Source of the DNA: Marinobacter zhanjiangensis
GTDB taxonomy: Bacteria > Pseudomonadota > Gammaproteobacteria > Pseudomonadales > Oleiphilaceae
Assembly: GCF_014651935.1 (NCBI RefSeq)
Contig: NZ_BMXV01000004.1
Coordinates: 62,001-126,000, forward strand
Direction of reading: 5' to 3'
Length of the DNA stretch: 64,000 bases
Of the stretch, positions 1-9,204 are shown piece after piece. The notes beneath the pieces were generated by a model. That model had not been told where the DNA came from and searched no databases. It saw only the letters and a program-made list of their open reading frames with translations. The position numbers were made by a program, and so were the translations under genes. Each line of letters opens with the position of its first letter. The stretch's first letter is position 1.

Positions 1-1452
1 GGCGCCTCCATGCGCGATGGTGTCCCGGGCCTGTACACGGCCAATGGCTATCGTGGTGTGTTCGAGCCGGAGCGCGACCAGATTGTCGGGCACCTGCTGC
101 AAGACTCCTGGGTGTATGGCGAGGAAACCGAGGACTTCCGCAACCTCAATGAAGGACGCATCAGGCAGCTGGTGGAGGACCGGTACTTCCGCGACTATAT
201 CCATGTCTGGGAACAGCTGCTGTCGGACCTGCGGGTGCGGCGCTTCAACAGCAGTCGTGAAGGTCGCTACCTGATGAGCCTGCTGGCAGGGCTGGAAGAT
301 CCCGTTGGTCGGCTGGTGGAAGCCGTTCGCTATAACACGCGACTATCCGTGGAGGAGCAGCAGGATCCGGCTACCGGCGAAGCGCTGGACAATGCCAGCG
401 ACATGGCACAGGAGGGGCTACGCCGCCGCAGCCGGGCGTTTGACCGCATGAGCCGGATCATGCCGGAAAGCGTGATCGCCGAGCATGAGCTGACGCCGGT
501 GGATCGTGCCTTCCGTCCGCTCCATGAGGTCAGCGAGGAAACCCTGGGTACCATCAGGGATCGCGCGCGGACCATGGCCCGCTATCTGGCGGAACAGGAT
601 CAGGGCATGTCCGACGCTTTTGCCACTGTGTCCCGCTCCGACTTCGAGAATGCGGTAAAAACCCTCCATGCCGCCGTCGGTAACAGCCAGTCGCCGCAGC
701 TGCAGACCTGGCTGGGTGAAGTGCCAGGGGATGCCCGAAGACTGGTGAAAGTATCCTCCACCCGCCGCGTGAACAATGTCTGGCGCAGCAATGTGTACCG
801 GGAATACCAGCAGGCCATTGCCGGCCAGTATCCCCTCGCCCGTGAGGCGGAATCGGAAGTGGCGCTGGCGGACTTCGCGGCGTTCTTCGGATACGGTGGC
901 GCACTGGATACCTATTTCCAGGAGCATGTGGCGGAACATGTGGACACCGGTACCTCGCCATGGACCCTGTCGCCGGCGGCGGGCATCCGTCAGTCCAGCC
1001 TGCAGGTATTCCGGCAGGCACGTCGCATCCGGGAGGCGTTCTTTATCAACGGTACCCAAGAGCTGAAAGCGTCCTTCACCCTGAAGCCGGCCTATCTGGA
1101 CGGCCGGCTGGCCTCCCTCAAGCTGAGAATTGGCGACCGGACCCTCAATTACCGGCACGGCCCACCCCGCACCATGGCCTTTGACTGGCCCATGTCGTCG
1201 GGCTCCGGCGTCAGGGTTACCCTGACCCGGGGCACCGGCACCGATACCGCCATCCAGGCGAAGTTTGATGGTGACTGGGCGCTGTTCCGTTTCCTGGGGG
1301 CCTATGGTGGCCTGTCCGGTTCCGGGCGTACCCGCAATGTCGACATCCTTTCCGATGGCTATCTGGCCACGCTGGAAATGACGCCGGATTCGGTCAAGCA
1401 TCCATTCGACCTGTCGGTACTGCACGACTTCCGTCTGCCGTCGAGACTCTGA
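1..1452 (+). CDS. tssM: T6SS membrane-complex protein TssM (IcmF), C-terminal part
   Basis: This is the 3' part of tssM. The reading frame is already open at base 1, so the N-terminal membrane and GTPase-like part lies outside the window. TssM spans the inner membrane and, with TssJ and TssL, forms the T6SS trans-envelope complex. The visible part of about 483 residues matches the IcmF-related periplasmic region and C-terminal beta domain: a segment around GLYTANGYRGVFEP near the start, and a beta-rich end with repeated RTLNYRHGP and FDWP-type strands. It ends 20 bp before tagF in the same direction, as expected for a T6SS operon. The ATG at position 10 is internal, not a start. Confidence 0.93.
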   Translation, partial: GASMRDGVPGLYTANGYRGVFEPERDQIVGHLLQDSWVYGEETEDFRNLNEGRIRQLVEDRYFRDYIHVWEQLLSDLRVRRFNSSREGRYLMSLLAGLEDPVGRLVEAVRYNTRLSVEEQQDPATGEALDNASDMAQEGLRRRSRAFDRMSRIMPESVIAEHELTPVDRAFRPLHEVSEETLGTIRDRARTMARYLAEQDQGMSDAFATVSRSDFENAVKTLHAAVGNSQSPQLQTWLGEVPGDARRLVKVSSTRRVNNVWRSNVYREYQQAIAGQYPLAREAESEVALADFAAFFGYGGALDTYFQEHVAEHVDTGTSPWTLSPAAGIRQSSLQVFRQARRIREAFFINGTQELKASFTLKPAYLDGRLASLKLRIGDRTLNYRHGPPRTMAFDWPMSSGSGVRVTLTRGTGTDTAIQAKFDGDWALFRFLGAYGGLSGSGRTRNVDILSDGYLATLEMTPDSVKHPFDLSVLHDFRLPSRL

Positions 1453-1472
1453 GTATAAAAAGGAAAACCATA

Positions 1473-2144
1473 ATGAGTTGGGGATACATGGGAAAGGTGC
1501 CGGGTCGGGGAGACTTCCTGACCCACAACGTGCACCCTGAAATCCGCGACCTGTTTTTCGAGTGGTGCCAGGCCAGTCTGGCGGTCAGTCGTGATCAACT
1601 GGGGGATGGCTGGATGGATGCCTACCTGACCGCGCCGATCTGGCATTTCTGTGCCAGCCCCGGCGGCATGGCCGAAACCGGGGTGGTGGGCACCATGATT
1701 CCCTCCGTGGACCGGGTGGGTCGCCATTTTCCGTTCATCGCGGTAGCGGATTACAGCGGCATAGCCATGGACGCCTGGCGCCACCCCGACTGGGCTGCCG
1801 CCATGGAAGACAGTATTCTGGCAGTACTGGACGACAACTGGGAAGAAGACCCCTGGCGTCAGAAGCTGGCCGATGTTCCCCTGCCCACTTCCGACAGCAC
1901 CCGTCTGGCCTGGCCCATGGCGGAGGGTAATGTGATGATTCCGGGCGAAGCGCGGGAATCCGAGTGGCTGGACGCCCTGCTCAGGCGGCAGAATGGGCAG
2001 GCGGTCTGGTGGACCCAGGGGTCGGCGTTTGTCGAGCCGGCTACCCTGCTGACGGACGGGCTGCCAAAAGTGGGGCAGTTTGCAGCGATGATGGTAGGAA
2101 AGTGGCAGAATCATGGTTGGCAACAGGCGGAACTTGAGGAGTAA
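1473..2144 (+). CDS. tagF: T6SS-associated protein TagF (ImpM family)
   Basis: This 223-residue protein belongs to the TagF/ImpM family, which in Pseudomonas aeruginosa represses T6SS assembly post-translationally alongside the PpkA/PppA phosphorylation switch. The N-terminus MSWGYMGKVPGRGDF is the family signature, and the conserved D-x-VGR-x-FP core (SVDRVGRHFPF) follows around residues 75-85. An AAGGAAAA-type ribosome site lies just before the ATG. It sits between tssM and pppA, the usual place for a regulator of this subtype. The matching kinase gene ppkA is not in the window and is probably upstream. The family call is firm; the repressor role is by homology. Confidence 0.92.
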   Translation: MSWGYMGKVPGRGDFLTHNVHPEIRDLFFEWCQASLAVSRDQLGDGWMDAYLTAPIWHFCASPGGMAETGVVGTMIPSVDRVGRHFPFIAVADYSGIAMDAWRHPDWAAAMEDSILAVLDDNWEEDPWRQKLADVPLPTSDSTRLAWPMAEGNVMIPGEARESEWLDALLRRQNGQAVWWTQGSAFVEPATLLTDGLPKVGQFAAMMVGKWQNHGWQQAELEE

Positions 2145-2151
2145 CGGCATC

Positions 2152-2937
2152 ATGCAGGCGGAATCCGTGGCGTTTACCCACCGGGGAGCGGTCCGTGAAC
2201 ACAATGAAGATGCCTTCGTTGAATTCGCCGACAGTGGTCTGTGGCTGGTGGCGGACGGCATGGGCGGTTATCGCGCCGGAGATGTGGCCAGTCAGCTGAT
2301 CTGTGACACGGTTACCAGTGCCCGGCGGCGACATGACGGTATGCTGGGTAAAGTTGAACTGGAGCAGGCGATTCAGCAGGCCAACCAGCGTATCCGGCAA
2401 TTCGGCCGTGAAGAGCTGGGGGGGCAGACCCTCGGTTCCACAGTGGTGGCCCTGCTGATCGAAAGAGACGTGTATCACCTGTTCTGGGCCGGAGACAGTC
2501 GTTGTTACCGGTTCAGAGACAATGAAGTGACCCAGCTTTCCCGCGACCACAGTCAAGTGGCGGATATGGTTGAGCAGGGTGTGCTGGATGAGCGTGAAGC
2601 GGAGCGACACCCGCTGGCGCATGTGATTACCCGGGCCCTGGGGGTCGACGATGCTCTGACCCTGGATTACCGTTGCGGTCAGGTGGAGCCGGGCGACCAC
2701 TTCATGCTTTGCAGTGATGGCGTCAGCAAGGAGCTGGGAGCCGCCGAAATCAGGGACTTCCTGACCGGTGGTCCGATCCATGACGTCAGTCTGGCAATGA
2801 TGCATTCACTGCTCATAAAACAATGCAATGACAACATCACCTGTATCATTGTGAAAGTACCGGATCGTTGTTATAGTCCGACCGACGTGACTGGAGGGGA
2901 TGATGAGACAATCCCGATGAAACTCCGGTTACCGTGA
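2152..2937 (+). CDS. pppA: T6SS PP2C-type Ser/Thr phosphatase PppA
   Basis: This is a 261-residue PPM/PP2C metal-dependent phosphatase. In the P. aeruginosa system PppA removes phosphate from Fha1 and counteracts the kinase PpkA. The sequence shows REHNEDAF, then the metal-binding motif VADGMGGYRAG, then the internal FWAGDSRCY and MLCSDGVSKEL motifs. All the expected metal-ligand aspartates are visible. A longer start at 2113 overlaps tagF, but the ATG at 2152 is preceded by GAGGAG and begins exactly at the conserved N-terminus (MQAESVAFTHRG). It lies 7 bp after tagF and is presumably co-transcribed with it. Confidence 0.93.
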   Translation: MQAESVAFTHRGAVREHNEDAFVEFADSGLWLVADGMGGYRAGDVASQLICDTVTSARRRHDGMLGKVELEQAIQQANQRIRQFGREELGGQTLGSTVVALLIERDVYHLFWAGDSRCYRFRDNEVTQLSRDHSQVADMVEQGVLDEREAERHPLAHVITRALGVDDALTLDYRCGQVEPGDHFMLCSDGVSKELGAAEIRDFLTGGPIHDVSLAMMHSLLIKQCNDNITCIIVKVPDRCYSPTDVTGGDDETIPMKLRLP

Positions 2938-2986
2938 CGTGACGGATCACGATTGATGGATCAACAGTACGACGGCAGGAAGCCTC

Positions 2987-4132
2987 ATGACGGATCAGAC
3001 CGCCCATCTTCTGGACATACCCGCATTACTGGCCGACATCTCCCGGGATCTTCCCTGTGGTGATGACACCCGCGAGGATGCCTCTCCCACATCGCCGTAT
3101 TTCACCCTGAAGGACCTTCGCAGTCAGGCCCGCGCGCTCGAGCGTCAGGTACTGGCCGATGACGAAGTGGTCCAGGTACCCCAGTGGCGTGAAATGGCCC
3201 GGGAAATTCCTGTCCTGCTCACCGAGCGCACCAAGGATCTGGAGTACGTTGCCTGGCTGACAGAGGCCCTGTGCCGGGAGCACGGTTTTGTTGGTCTGGC
3301 GGATGGTTTCATGCTGGCCCGGGAGCTACTGCTCAATCATTGGGTCAACCTCTACCCGACCCCGGACGAAGAAGGCCCGGACACCCGTATTGCGCCGCTT
3401 GTGGGTCTGAATGGCCTGGAAGCCGAAGGCACCCTGATTCAGCCCATTCTTTCGGTACCCCTGTTTCAGTCCGATAACGGTGGCTCCTATGCCGCCTGGC
3501 ATGCGGAGCAGGCGGCCGAAGTCGGTCGTCTGGACGAGGATCGGGCCCGCAACCGGATCAAGACCGGTGCCGCCTCGCCGGATGATCTTCAGGCCGCCGT
3601 CGCCAGTACGCCTGCCGAGGAGCTGGCCTCCACCCGGGAAGCCATTCACCGCGCCCAGCAGGCGTTCAGCGAGTTGTCGGACGTGATGGACGAGGTCATG
3701 GGCGAACCCCAGCCCACCACCAATATCCGTCAGGCCCTGGATCGCTGCCTGGCGGTGCTGTCCCATCATGCCGGCGCGCGTATCGACGAATGGACCCGGC
3801 AGCACATCCCCGAGCTGATCGCGGAATCCGGCCCGGGGGGAGAGTCCGATGCCCTTGACGAAACGGCCGGAGACACGCCGCAACACCAGAAGGTGGACCC
3901 GGTTCAGGTGGCCATCGATAGCCGGGCCGAAGCACTGGCCGAACTGCGCCGGCTGTCCGATTTCTTCCTCAAGACTGAACCCCATTCCCCGGTGTCCTAT
4001 GCCATTCGCCAGGCCGTGCGCTGGAGTGACATGTCATTGCCGGAACTGATGCAGGAATTGATTGACGATGGTGGTGCCCGTGATGGCTTCTATCGTCTGA
4101 CCGGTGTGCCGGCCCCCGAGCCGCGGGAATAA
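2987..4132 (+). CDS. tssA: T6SS baseplate/sheath cap protein TssA (ImpA N-terminal family)
   Basis: This 381-residue protein has the ImpA N-terminal domain (roughly residues 8-130, with the GDD..REDASP and YPTPDEEGPDTR segments), a charged helical middle, and a short C-terminal helical region rich in SPVSYAIRQAV-type sequence. TssA proteins coordinate the baseplate and guide tail tube/sheath growth. The length fits the shorter TssA class. An AGGAAG site precedes the ATG. It is followed by a 112-bp gap with a long hairpin before tssB, which may separate the regulatory front of the cluster from the sheath genes. Confidence 0.9.
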   Translation: MTDQTAHLLDIPALLADISRDLPCGDDTREDASPTSPYFTLKDLRSQARALERQVLADDEVVQVPQWREMAREIPVLLTERTKDLEYVAWLTEALCREHGFVGLADGFMLARELLLNHWVNLYPTPDEEGPDTRIAPLVGLNGLEAEGTLIQPILSVPLFQSDNGGSYAAWHAEQAAEVGRLDEDRARNRIKTGAASPDDLQAAVASTPAEELASTREAIHRAQQAFSELSDVMDEVMGEPQPTTNIRQALDRCLAVLSHHAGARIDEWTRQHIPELIAESGPGGESDALDETAGDTPQHQKVDPVQVAIDSRAEALAELRRLSDFFLKTEPHSPVSYAIRQAVRWSDMSLPELMQELIDDGGARDGFYRLTGVPAPEPRE

Positions 4133-4149
4133 TAGCGGCACCTCAGGAG

Positions 4150-4207
4150 CCTCTGCATAGATCCTGAAAGACTCTGGCAGCAGATGTACGCAGGATCTAT
4201 TCAGAGG
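4150..4207 (+). repeat. Long imperfect inverted repeat between tssA and tssB
   Basis: Arms at 4150-4166 and 4191-4207 (CCTCTGCATAGATCCTG and CAGGATCTATTCAGAGG) pair over 17 bp with one mismatch, around a 24-nt loop. No T-run follows, so a simple intrinsic terminator is unlikely. It could be an RNA stem that stabilises or attenuates the downstream tssBC message, or a protein-binding dyad. The arms are seen directly; the function is unknown. Confidence 0.6.
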
Positions 4208-4244
4208 TTCCCCCAACCAGTGAAGCGCTACAGGAGACAGAGAC

Positions 4245-4754
4245 ATGGACAGCATTCACGACAAACTATCCAGGGTCCGGAAGCCCAGGGTACACATTAC
4301 CTATGATGTTGAAACCGAAGGGGCGATGGTCAAGAAAGAGCTGCCCTTTGTCGTTGGCGTCATGGGGGATTTCTCGGGTAACAACAGTGACACTCCCAAG
4401 CCGCTGAAAGACCGTCGGTTTATCCAGATCGACCGTGACAACTTCGATGATGTCATGCGTCGGATGAGTCCCAGGCTGAGTCTGAAAGTGGACAACAAGC
4501 TTTCCGACGATGACTCGCAGATGGCCGTTGACCTGGCGTTCAACTCCATGGACGACTTCCAGCCGGCGGCGGTGGTCAGCCAGGTGGAGCCGCTGCGGGA
4601 GCTGATGGAAACCCGCAACAAGCTGCGGGATCTGATGACCAAGGTGGACCGTTCGGAAGAGCTGGAAGAGCTTCTGGAACGGGTTCTGAACAACTCCGAC
4701 GATCTGCAGAAACTGAATGCCGATCTCGGTGAGACACAGGGGGACAGGGAATGA
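4245..4754 (+). CDS. tssB: T6SS contractile sheath small subunit TssB
   Basis: This is TssB (VipA), 169 residues, the small sheath protein that pairs with TssC to form the contractile tube around Hcp. The family pattern is clear: [13 protein letters not shown] near the N-terminus, [14 protein letters not shown], and the [16 protein letters not shown] segment. A strong CAGGAGA site lies upstream of the ATG. Its stop overlaps the start of tssC by four bases (ATGA), which suggests translational coupling of the two sheath subunits. Confidence 0.97.
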   Translation: MDSIHDKLSRVRKPRVHITYDVETEGAMVKKELPFVVGVMGDFSGNNSDTPKPLKDRRFIQIDRDNFDDVMRRMSPRLSLKVDNKLSDDDSQMAVDLAFNSMDDFQPAAVVSQVEPLRELMETRNKLRDLMTKVDRSEELEELLERVLNNSDDLQKLNADLGETQGDRE

Positions 4755-6250
4755 GTGCCGAAACCCAGGCGGTGGAAAACGAAGCCGCGTTAGCCGAAGA
4801 AGCGTCACAGAGCCTGCTCGATCAGGCCATTGGTGCCACCAAGCAGACCGAAAGCGATCGTGCCCGGGAGCTCATCCGCACCCTGGCTGATGAAGCCATG
4901 AAGGGCACGGTGACCTGGAACAAGAACCTGACTATCACCTTCCGTCAGGCCATTGCCCAGATTGACAAACTGATTTCCACGCAGCTCTCGGAGATCATGC
5001 ACCAGGAAGAATTCCAGCAGCTGGAGGGTTCCTGGCGGGGTCTGCATCACCTGGTGACCAACTCCGAAACCAGCGCCACGCTGAAGATCCGCATGCTCAA
5101 CATGAGCAAGAAGGAGCTGCACAAGGACCTTTCCAAGGCGGTGGAGTTCGACCAGAGCCAGGTCTTCAAGAAGATCTATGAATCCGAGTTCGGTACCGCT
5201 GGTGGCGAGCCCTATGGCGCCATGATCGGTGACTATCAGTTCACCAACCACCCTAACGACATCGAGACCCTGAGCCTGATGTCCAACGTGGCGGCGGCCG
5301 GCTTCTGTCCGTTCGTATCCGCGGGTGGTTCCGGCCTGTTCGGTTTCGACGACTGGACCGAACTGTCCAAGCCCCGGGATCTGGAGAAAGTCTTCGAGTC
5401 CCTGGAGTACACCAAGTGGCGATCCTTCCGTGAGAGTGAGGACTCCCGTTTCGTGACCCTCACCATGCCCCGTGTACTGGCGCGGCTGCCCTACGGCCAG
5501 GCCACCCGTCCGGTGGAGGAATTTGGCTACGAGGAATTCGAGCTGGACCCGGACAGCGGCATGGCCGTTACGCCTGATCACGAAGATTACTGCTGGATGA
5601 ATGCGGCCTATGTCATGGGCAGCCGCATGACCAACGCCTTCGCCAAGTACGGCTTCTGCACGGCGATCCGTGGTGCCGAAGGCGGCGGCAAGGTGGAAGG
5701 TCTGCCGGCCCACATCTTCCAGAGTGATGATGGCGACCCCGATCTGAAGTGCCCCACCGAGATCGGCATTACTGATCGTCGCGAAGCGGAACTGAGCAAG
5801 ATGGGCTTCCTGCCCCTGTGTCACTACAAGAACACGGACTACGCGGTGTTCTTCGGTGCCCAGACCTGCCAGCGGCCGAAGATCTATGACAACCCGGATG
5901 CCACCGCCAACGCCGCGATTTCCGCACGGCTGCCGTACATGATGGCCACGTCCCGTTTTGCCCATTACCTGAAGGTTATGGCCCGGGACAAGATCGGTTC
6001 CTTCATGGAAGCGGAAGACGTGGAGCACTGGCTGAACCGCTGGATCCTGAACTACGTGAACGCCTCCGAAGGAGGTGGTCAGGAAATCCGCGCCAAGTTC
6101 CCGCTGGCTGATGCCCGGGTGCAGGTGCGTGAGATTCCGGGTCGTCCCGGTTCCTACAATGCCATTGCCTGGCTGCAGCCATGGCTGCAGATGGAAGAAC
6201 TGACCACGTCGCTTCGACTCGTGGCCAAGATTCCGGAAATGGGTAGCTGA
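4751..6250 (+). CDS. tssC: T6SS contractile sheath large subunit TssC (first copy)
   Basis: This is a 499-residue TssC (VipB/EvpB family) sheath protein. Recognisable blocks are [40 protein letters not shown], the [13 protein letters not shown] segment, [16 protein letters not shown] and the C-terminal LRLVAKIP. Full length with no gaps suggests it is the main structural subunit. It is translationally coupled to tssB by an ATGA overlap and is followed after 36 bp by a second, diverged tssC. Confidence 0.97.
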   Translation: MSAETQAVENEAALAEEASQSLLDQAIGATKQTESDRARELIRTLADEAMKGTVTWNKNLTITFRQAIAQIDKLISTQLSEIMHQEEFQQLEGSWRGLHHLVTNSETSATLKIRMLNMSKKELHKDLSKAVEFDQSQVFKKIYESEFGTAGGEPYGAMIGDYQFTNHPNDIETLSLMSNVAAAGFCPFVSAGGSGLFGFDDWTELSKPRDLEKVFESLEYTKWRSFRESEDSRFVTLTMPRVLARLPYGQATRPVEEFGYEEFELDPDSGMAVTPDHEDYCWMNAAYVMGSRMTNAFAKYGFCTAIRGAEGGGKVEGLPAHIFQSDDGDPDLKCPTEIGITDRREAELSKMGFLPLCHYKNTDYAVFFGAQTCQRPKIYDNPDATANAAISARLPYMMATSRFAHYLKVMARDKIGSFMEAEDVEHWLNRWILNYVNASEGGGQEIRAKFPLADARVQVREIPGRPGSYNAIAWLQPWLQMEELTTSLRLVAKIPEMGS

Positions 6251-6286
6251 TCCTGCGCGGGACAGAACCCGTGTGGAGGATCAGGA

Positions 6287-7825
6287 ATGAACGATAAGCA
6301 GGGATGCTTTATGGGCGCAGCGCTGAGCTTCGTTGACAAGGACTATCTCGATCGTCAGCCACCGGCGGAGGCCCAGGTCCTGCCCGACCGTGGCTTTGCC
6401 GAGCGGCTGGTGGCCGAGGCCGACGACCTGCAGGCACTGCTGCTGTTGCTGGGTCGTACAGACCCGGAAAAGCAGTGGACCCGGTCGGATATCACGGCGC
6501 TGCTGGCCGGCATGCTGGTGCGGCTCGACCGTCTGCTCAACGAGCAACTCAATGCCATCCTTCATCATCCGGAGTTCCGGGCCCTGGAGGCCAACTGGCG
6601 CGGCTTGCTGCTGCTGGCCGACCAGGTGGTGGAAAGCGACAACGAAGGCCTGGTGAGGGTACGCGTTCTGGACCTGAGCTGGAAAATGCTGCGCAAGGAC
6701 CTGACCCGGTCTATCGAATTCGATCATTCCCGGTTGTTTGCCAAGATCTATTCCGAGGAATTCGGCAATCCCGGCGGCGAGCCCTTTGGCCTGTTGCTGG
6801 GTGCCTACACCATCAGTCACCGCACCGAGGGTGGCCAGTCCAACATGGACATTCTCAAGGAGCTGTCCCGGGTGGGGGCTGCCGCTTTTGCCCCGGTGAT
6901 TGTCAACGCTGATCCCAGTTTCTTCGGTGTCGACCACTTTGCCGATCTGACCGCTGTCAGCGAGCTGGAAAGTCATTTCAGCCAGCCCGAACTGGTGAAG
7001 TGGCGGGCGCTCCGGCAGGAGGAAGACGCCCGTTTCCTGGGAATCACCATGCCGCGGATGATGATGCGGCCGCCGCATCTGGGGCCGGGGCAGGGCATCG
7101 AGGGTTTCCGGTTCCGGGAATCCGGCAGCAACGCGGCGCGGGACTACCTCTGGGGGCCGGCCTGTTTCGGCTTTGGCACGGTGGCCATCCGCGCCTTTTG
7201 TGAATCCGGGTGGTTTGCCCAGATACGGGGCTACCGCCCGGAAAGAGTGGCCCACGGGGTGGTGGACAACCTGCCATCGATACAGAAGAGCACGGAAACC
7301 GGTGCGCTCTTCCCTAGCCGTAACGCCGTGGACTGGCAGATCACCGACCGCATGGAGCGGGCCCTGGCGGACGAGGGCTTCGTGCCCCTGGCGCCACTGG
7401 CCAACACCGAGATGCTGACCTTCCACTCGGTACCATCGGTGCAGGAGCCGGCCACCTATGGCAAGCCTGCGGCGGATATGAGCGCGCGGCTGTCCGCGAT
7501 GTTGCACTACACCCTGTGCGTGTCCCGCTTTGCCCATTACCTGAAGGTGATGGGGCGCGACCGGGTTGGCGGCTACCGCACGCCGGAAGATTGTGAGGAG
7601 CAGCTGCGCAAGTGGCTGCGCTCCTACACCATGGCCAGCGAAGGGGCATCGGATGAAATGCGGGCACGTTTCCCGTTGCGGGACGCCCAGGTCTCGGTCA
7701 AGGCCCGTGTCGGCGACCCGGGCAAGTTCTACTCGGTGATCCGTTTGCAGCCCCATTTCCAGATAGATCAACTGGTCACCGGCATGAAGCTGATCACCGA
7801 GCTGACACCGGTTAACCGGATATAA
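6287..7825 (+). CDS. Second TssC-family sheath protein
   Basis: This 512-residue protein is a paralogue of the upstream TssC. It shares HPEFRALEANWRGLLLL, SIEFDHSRLFAKIYSEEFG, GGEPFGLLLG and [16 protein letters not shown], but the rest is clearly diverged and the N-terminus is longer (QVLPDRGFAERLVAEADD). GGAGGA lies 6 bp before the ATG at 6287; a second ATG at 6311 is possible. Agrobacterium tumefaciens carries a comparable neighbouring pair (tssC40/tssC41), so tandem tssC genes are known. Whether this copy enters the sheath or plays a regulatory or assembly role cannot be read from the sequence. Confidence 0.93.
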   Translation: MNDKQGCFMGAALSFVDKDYLDRQPPAEAQVLPDRGFAERLVAEADDLQALLLLLGRTDPEKQWTRSDITALLAGMLVRLDRLLNEQLNAILHHPEFRALEANWRGLLLLADQVVESDNEGLVRVRVLDLSWKMLRKDLTRSIEFDHSRLFAKIYSEEFGNPGGEPFGLLLGAYTISHRTEGGQSNMDILKELSRVGAAAFAPVIVNADPSFFGVDHFADLTAVSELESHFSQPELVKWRALRQEEDARFLGITMPRMMMRPPHLGPGQGIEGFRFRESGSNAARDYLWGPACFGFGTVAIRAFCESGWFAQIRGYRPERVAHGVVDNLPSIQKSTETGALFPSRNAVDWQITDRMERALADEGFVPLAPLANTEMLTFHSVPSVQEPATYGKPAADMSARLSAMLHYTLCVSRFAHYLKVMGRDRVGGYRTPEDCEEQLRKWLRSYTMASEGASDEMRARFPLRDAQVSVKARVGDPGKFYSVIRLQPHFQIDQLVTGMKLITELTPVNRI

Positions 7826-7933
7826 AGTACCGGCCTGCTTCGGCAAGCCATGCAATCGGGACGCTGGATGAAAGCGCCGGATGAAAGGACAACCTACTGG
7901 CCGGCAAGCGGCCATGGAAGAAGGAAACAGAGA

Positions 7934-8758
7934 ATGGATGCGATCAGGGAACTGCTGTCTTCAGGCCAACTGGACGAGGCCATTACCCACGCCCAGAACA
8001 CACTCCGCAAAGACCCTTCAGCCACTGACATGCGCGCCTGCCTGATCGAACTGCTGTGCCTGGATGGTCAGCTGGAGCGGGCCGACGACATGTTGATGTC
8101 ACTGGCCAGACACCAGCCCGACTGGCTGGCCGGTGCCGCCAACATGCGCCAGCTGATGCGGGCCCAGCATGCCCGTCTGGCCCTGGCCGAAGGTAAGCTG
8201 GCTGACGACGTGGTCGCTACCGAAGGTGAGCAACTGGAAGCCCTGCTGGCGGTCAACCTGAACCTGTTGGAGGGCGATCCCGGGGCGGCGTCCGAGGCAG
8301 CCAATGGTCTGGAGGCGGGCCGCACCGATACCCGCTACCGCGTTGGTGAGCAGGAAGGGGATTTCCGCGATTGCGATGACAGCCTGGCCGGTTTTTTCGA
8401 GGGGCTGGGTACCGACGGTCACTACTATCTGTGGCTGTGGAGCGATATCCGGGAAGTGGAGTTCCACGCCGCTTCCTCTCCGGTGGAGCTGATCTGGCGC
8501 CGTGCCAGTGTCACGCTCAAGGATGGCCGCCAGGGCGAAGTGTTCGTACCCCTGACCTACCTGCGCAGCCAGACTGCCAGCCAGAAACTGGGCCGGGAAA
8601 CCGACTGGGAGGAACACGAGGGCGGCCTGGTGACCGGTCTTGGCCTGAAGATGTTCCTGCTGGGTGACGAGGCCGTCACCCTGGAAAGTGTACGACGACT
8701 GGAATGCTGCGACGAACCGGAAACGACTGAAACCGCCGCCGCAGAGGCCAACGAATGA
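7934..8758 (+). CDS. tagJ: T6SS accessory protein TagJ (ImpE family)
   Basis: This is a 274-residue TagJ/ImpE protein. The N-terminal half has tetratricopeptide-like helices (ELLSSGQLDEAITHAQNTL, then LIELLCLDGQLERADDML), and the C-terminal half carries the ImpE domain with YYLWLWSDIREVEF and the EVFVPLTYL block. In P. aeruginosa TagJ binds the N-terminus of TssB1 and was linked to sheath recycling with ClpV. A frame extends upstream to 7850, but the ATG at 7934 follows GAAGGAAA and starts at the conserved helix, so it is preferred. Its presence marks this cluster as the HSI-I-like type. Confidence 0.9.
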   Translation: MDAIRELLSSGQLDEAITHAQNTLRKDPSATDMRACLIELLCLDGQLERADDMLMSLARHQPDWLAGAANMRQLMRAQHARLALAEGKLADDVVATEGEQLEALLAVNLNLLEGDPGAASEAANGLEAGRTDTRYRVGEQEGDFRDCDDSLAGFFEGLGTDGHYYLWLWSDIREVEFHAASSPVELIWRRASVTLKDGRQGEVFVPLTYLRSQTASQKLGRETDWEEHEGGLVTGLGLKMFLLGDEAVTLESVRRLECCDEPETTETAAAEANE

Positions 8759-9204
8759 ACACCAAGCTCCAGATGAGTCTGCTTGACCGGCTGGCGGAAG
8801 GGGACGACAGCCGTCCGACCCTTGCCCGTATCCGTCAGGCCGTGCGGCGGGATCTGGAGTGCCTGCTTAATGCCCGCCGCTCCTGGCTGCCGCTGGAGCA
8901 GGGAGGGAAGGAATTGCAGACCTCGGTGCTGGGCTACGGCCTGCCGGATTTCACGGTGATGGATCTGGGCACGGAAGACGGTCGCCAGTGGCTCTGCGAC
9001 GAGGTGCGCGACACCATCAGCCGGTTCGAGCCGCGGCTGACCCGGATCCAGGTCACCATGCGAGACGCGGACACCCCGCTGGACCGACAGTTACGGCTGC
9101 GTATCGACGCTGTCCTGCTGGTGGACCCGGTACCCGAGCCGGTGTCATTTGATTCGGAAGTTGAGCCGGTCACCCTGGCGGTGACCCTTCAGGAGTGTGC
9201 CTGA
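8755..9204 (+). CDS. tssE: T6SS baseplate protein TssE (gp25-like)
   Basis: This is TssE, 149 residues, the gp25-like lysozyme-fold baseplate wedge protein that initiates sheath polymerisation. The core is visible as SLLDRL, ARIRQAVRRDLECLLNARR, YGLPDFTVMDL and the EPRLTRIQVTM strand. It overlaps tagJ by four bases (ATGA) and shares one base with the tssF start (TGATG), so tagJ-tssE-tssF-tssG form a tight translational chain. Confidence 0.95.
   Translation: MNTKLQMSLLDRLAEGDDSRPTLARIRQAVRRDLECLLNARRSWLPLEQGGKELQTSVLGYGLPDFTVMDLGTEDGRQWLCDEVRDTISRFEPRLTRIQVTMRDADTPLDRQLRLRIDAVLLVDPVPEPVSFDSEVEPVTLAVTLQECA

Noticed and set aside
418..1425. Long minus-strand frame under tssM
   Set aside because: It is a mirror of the high-GC tssM coding strand; the plus-strand protein is a clear TssM, and the minus frame has no family features.
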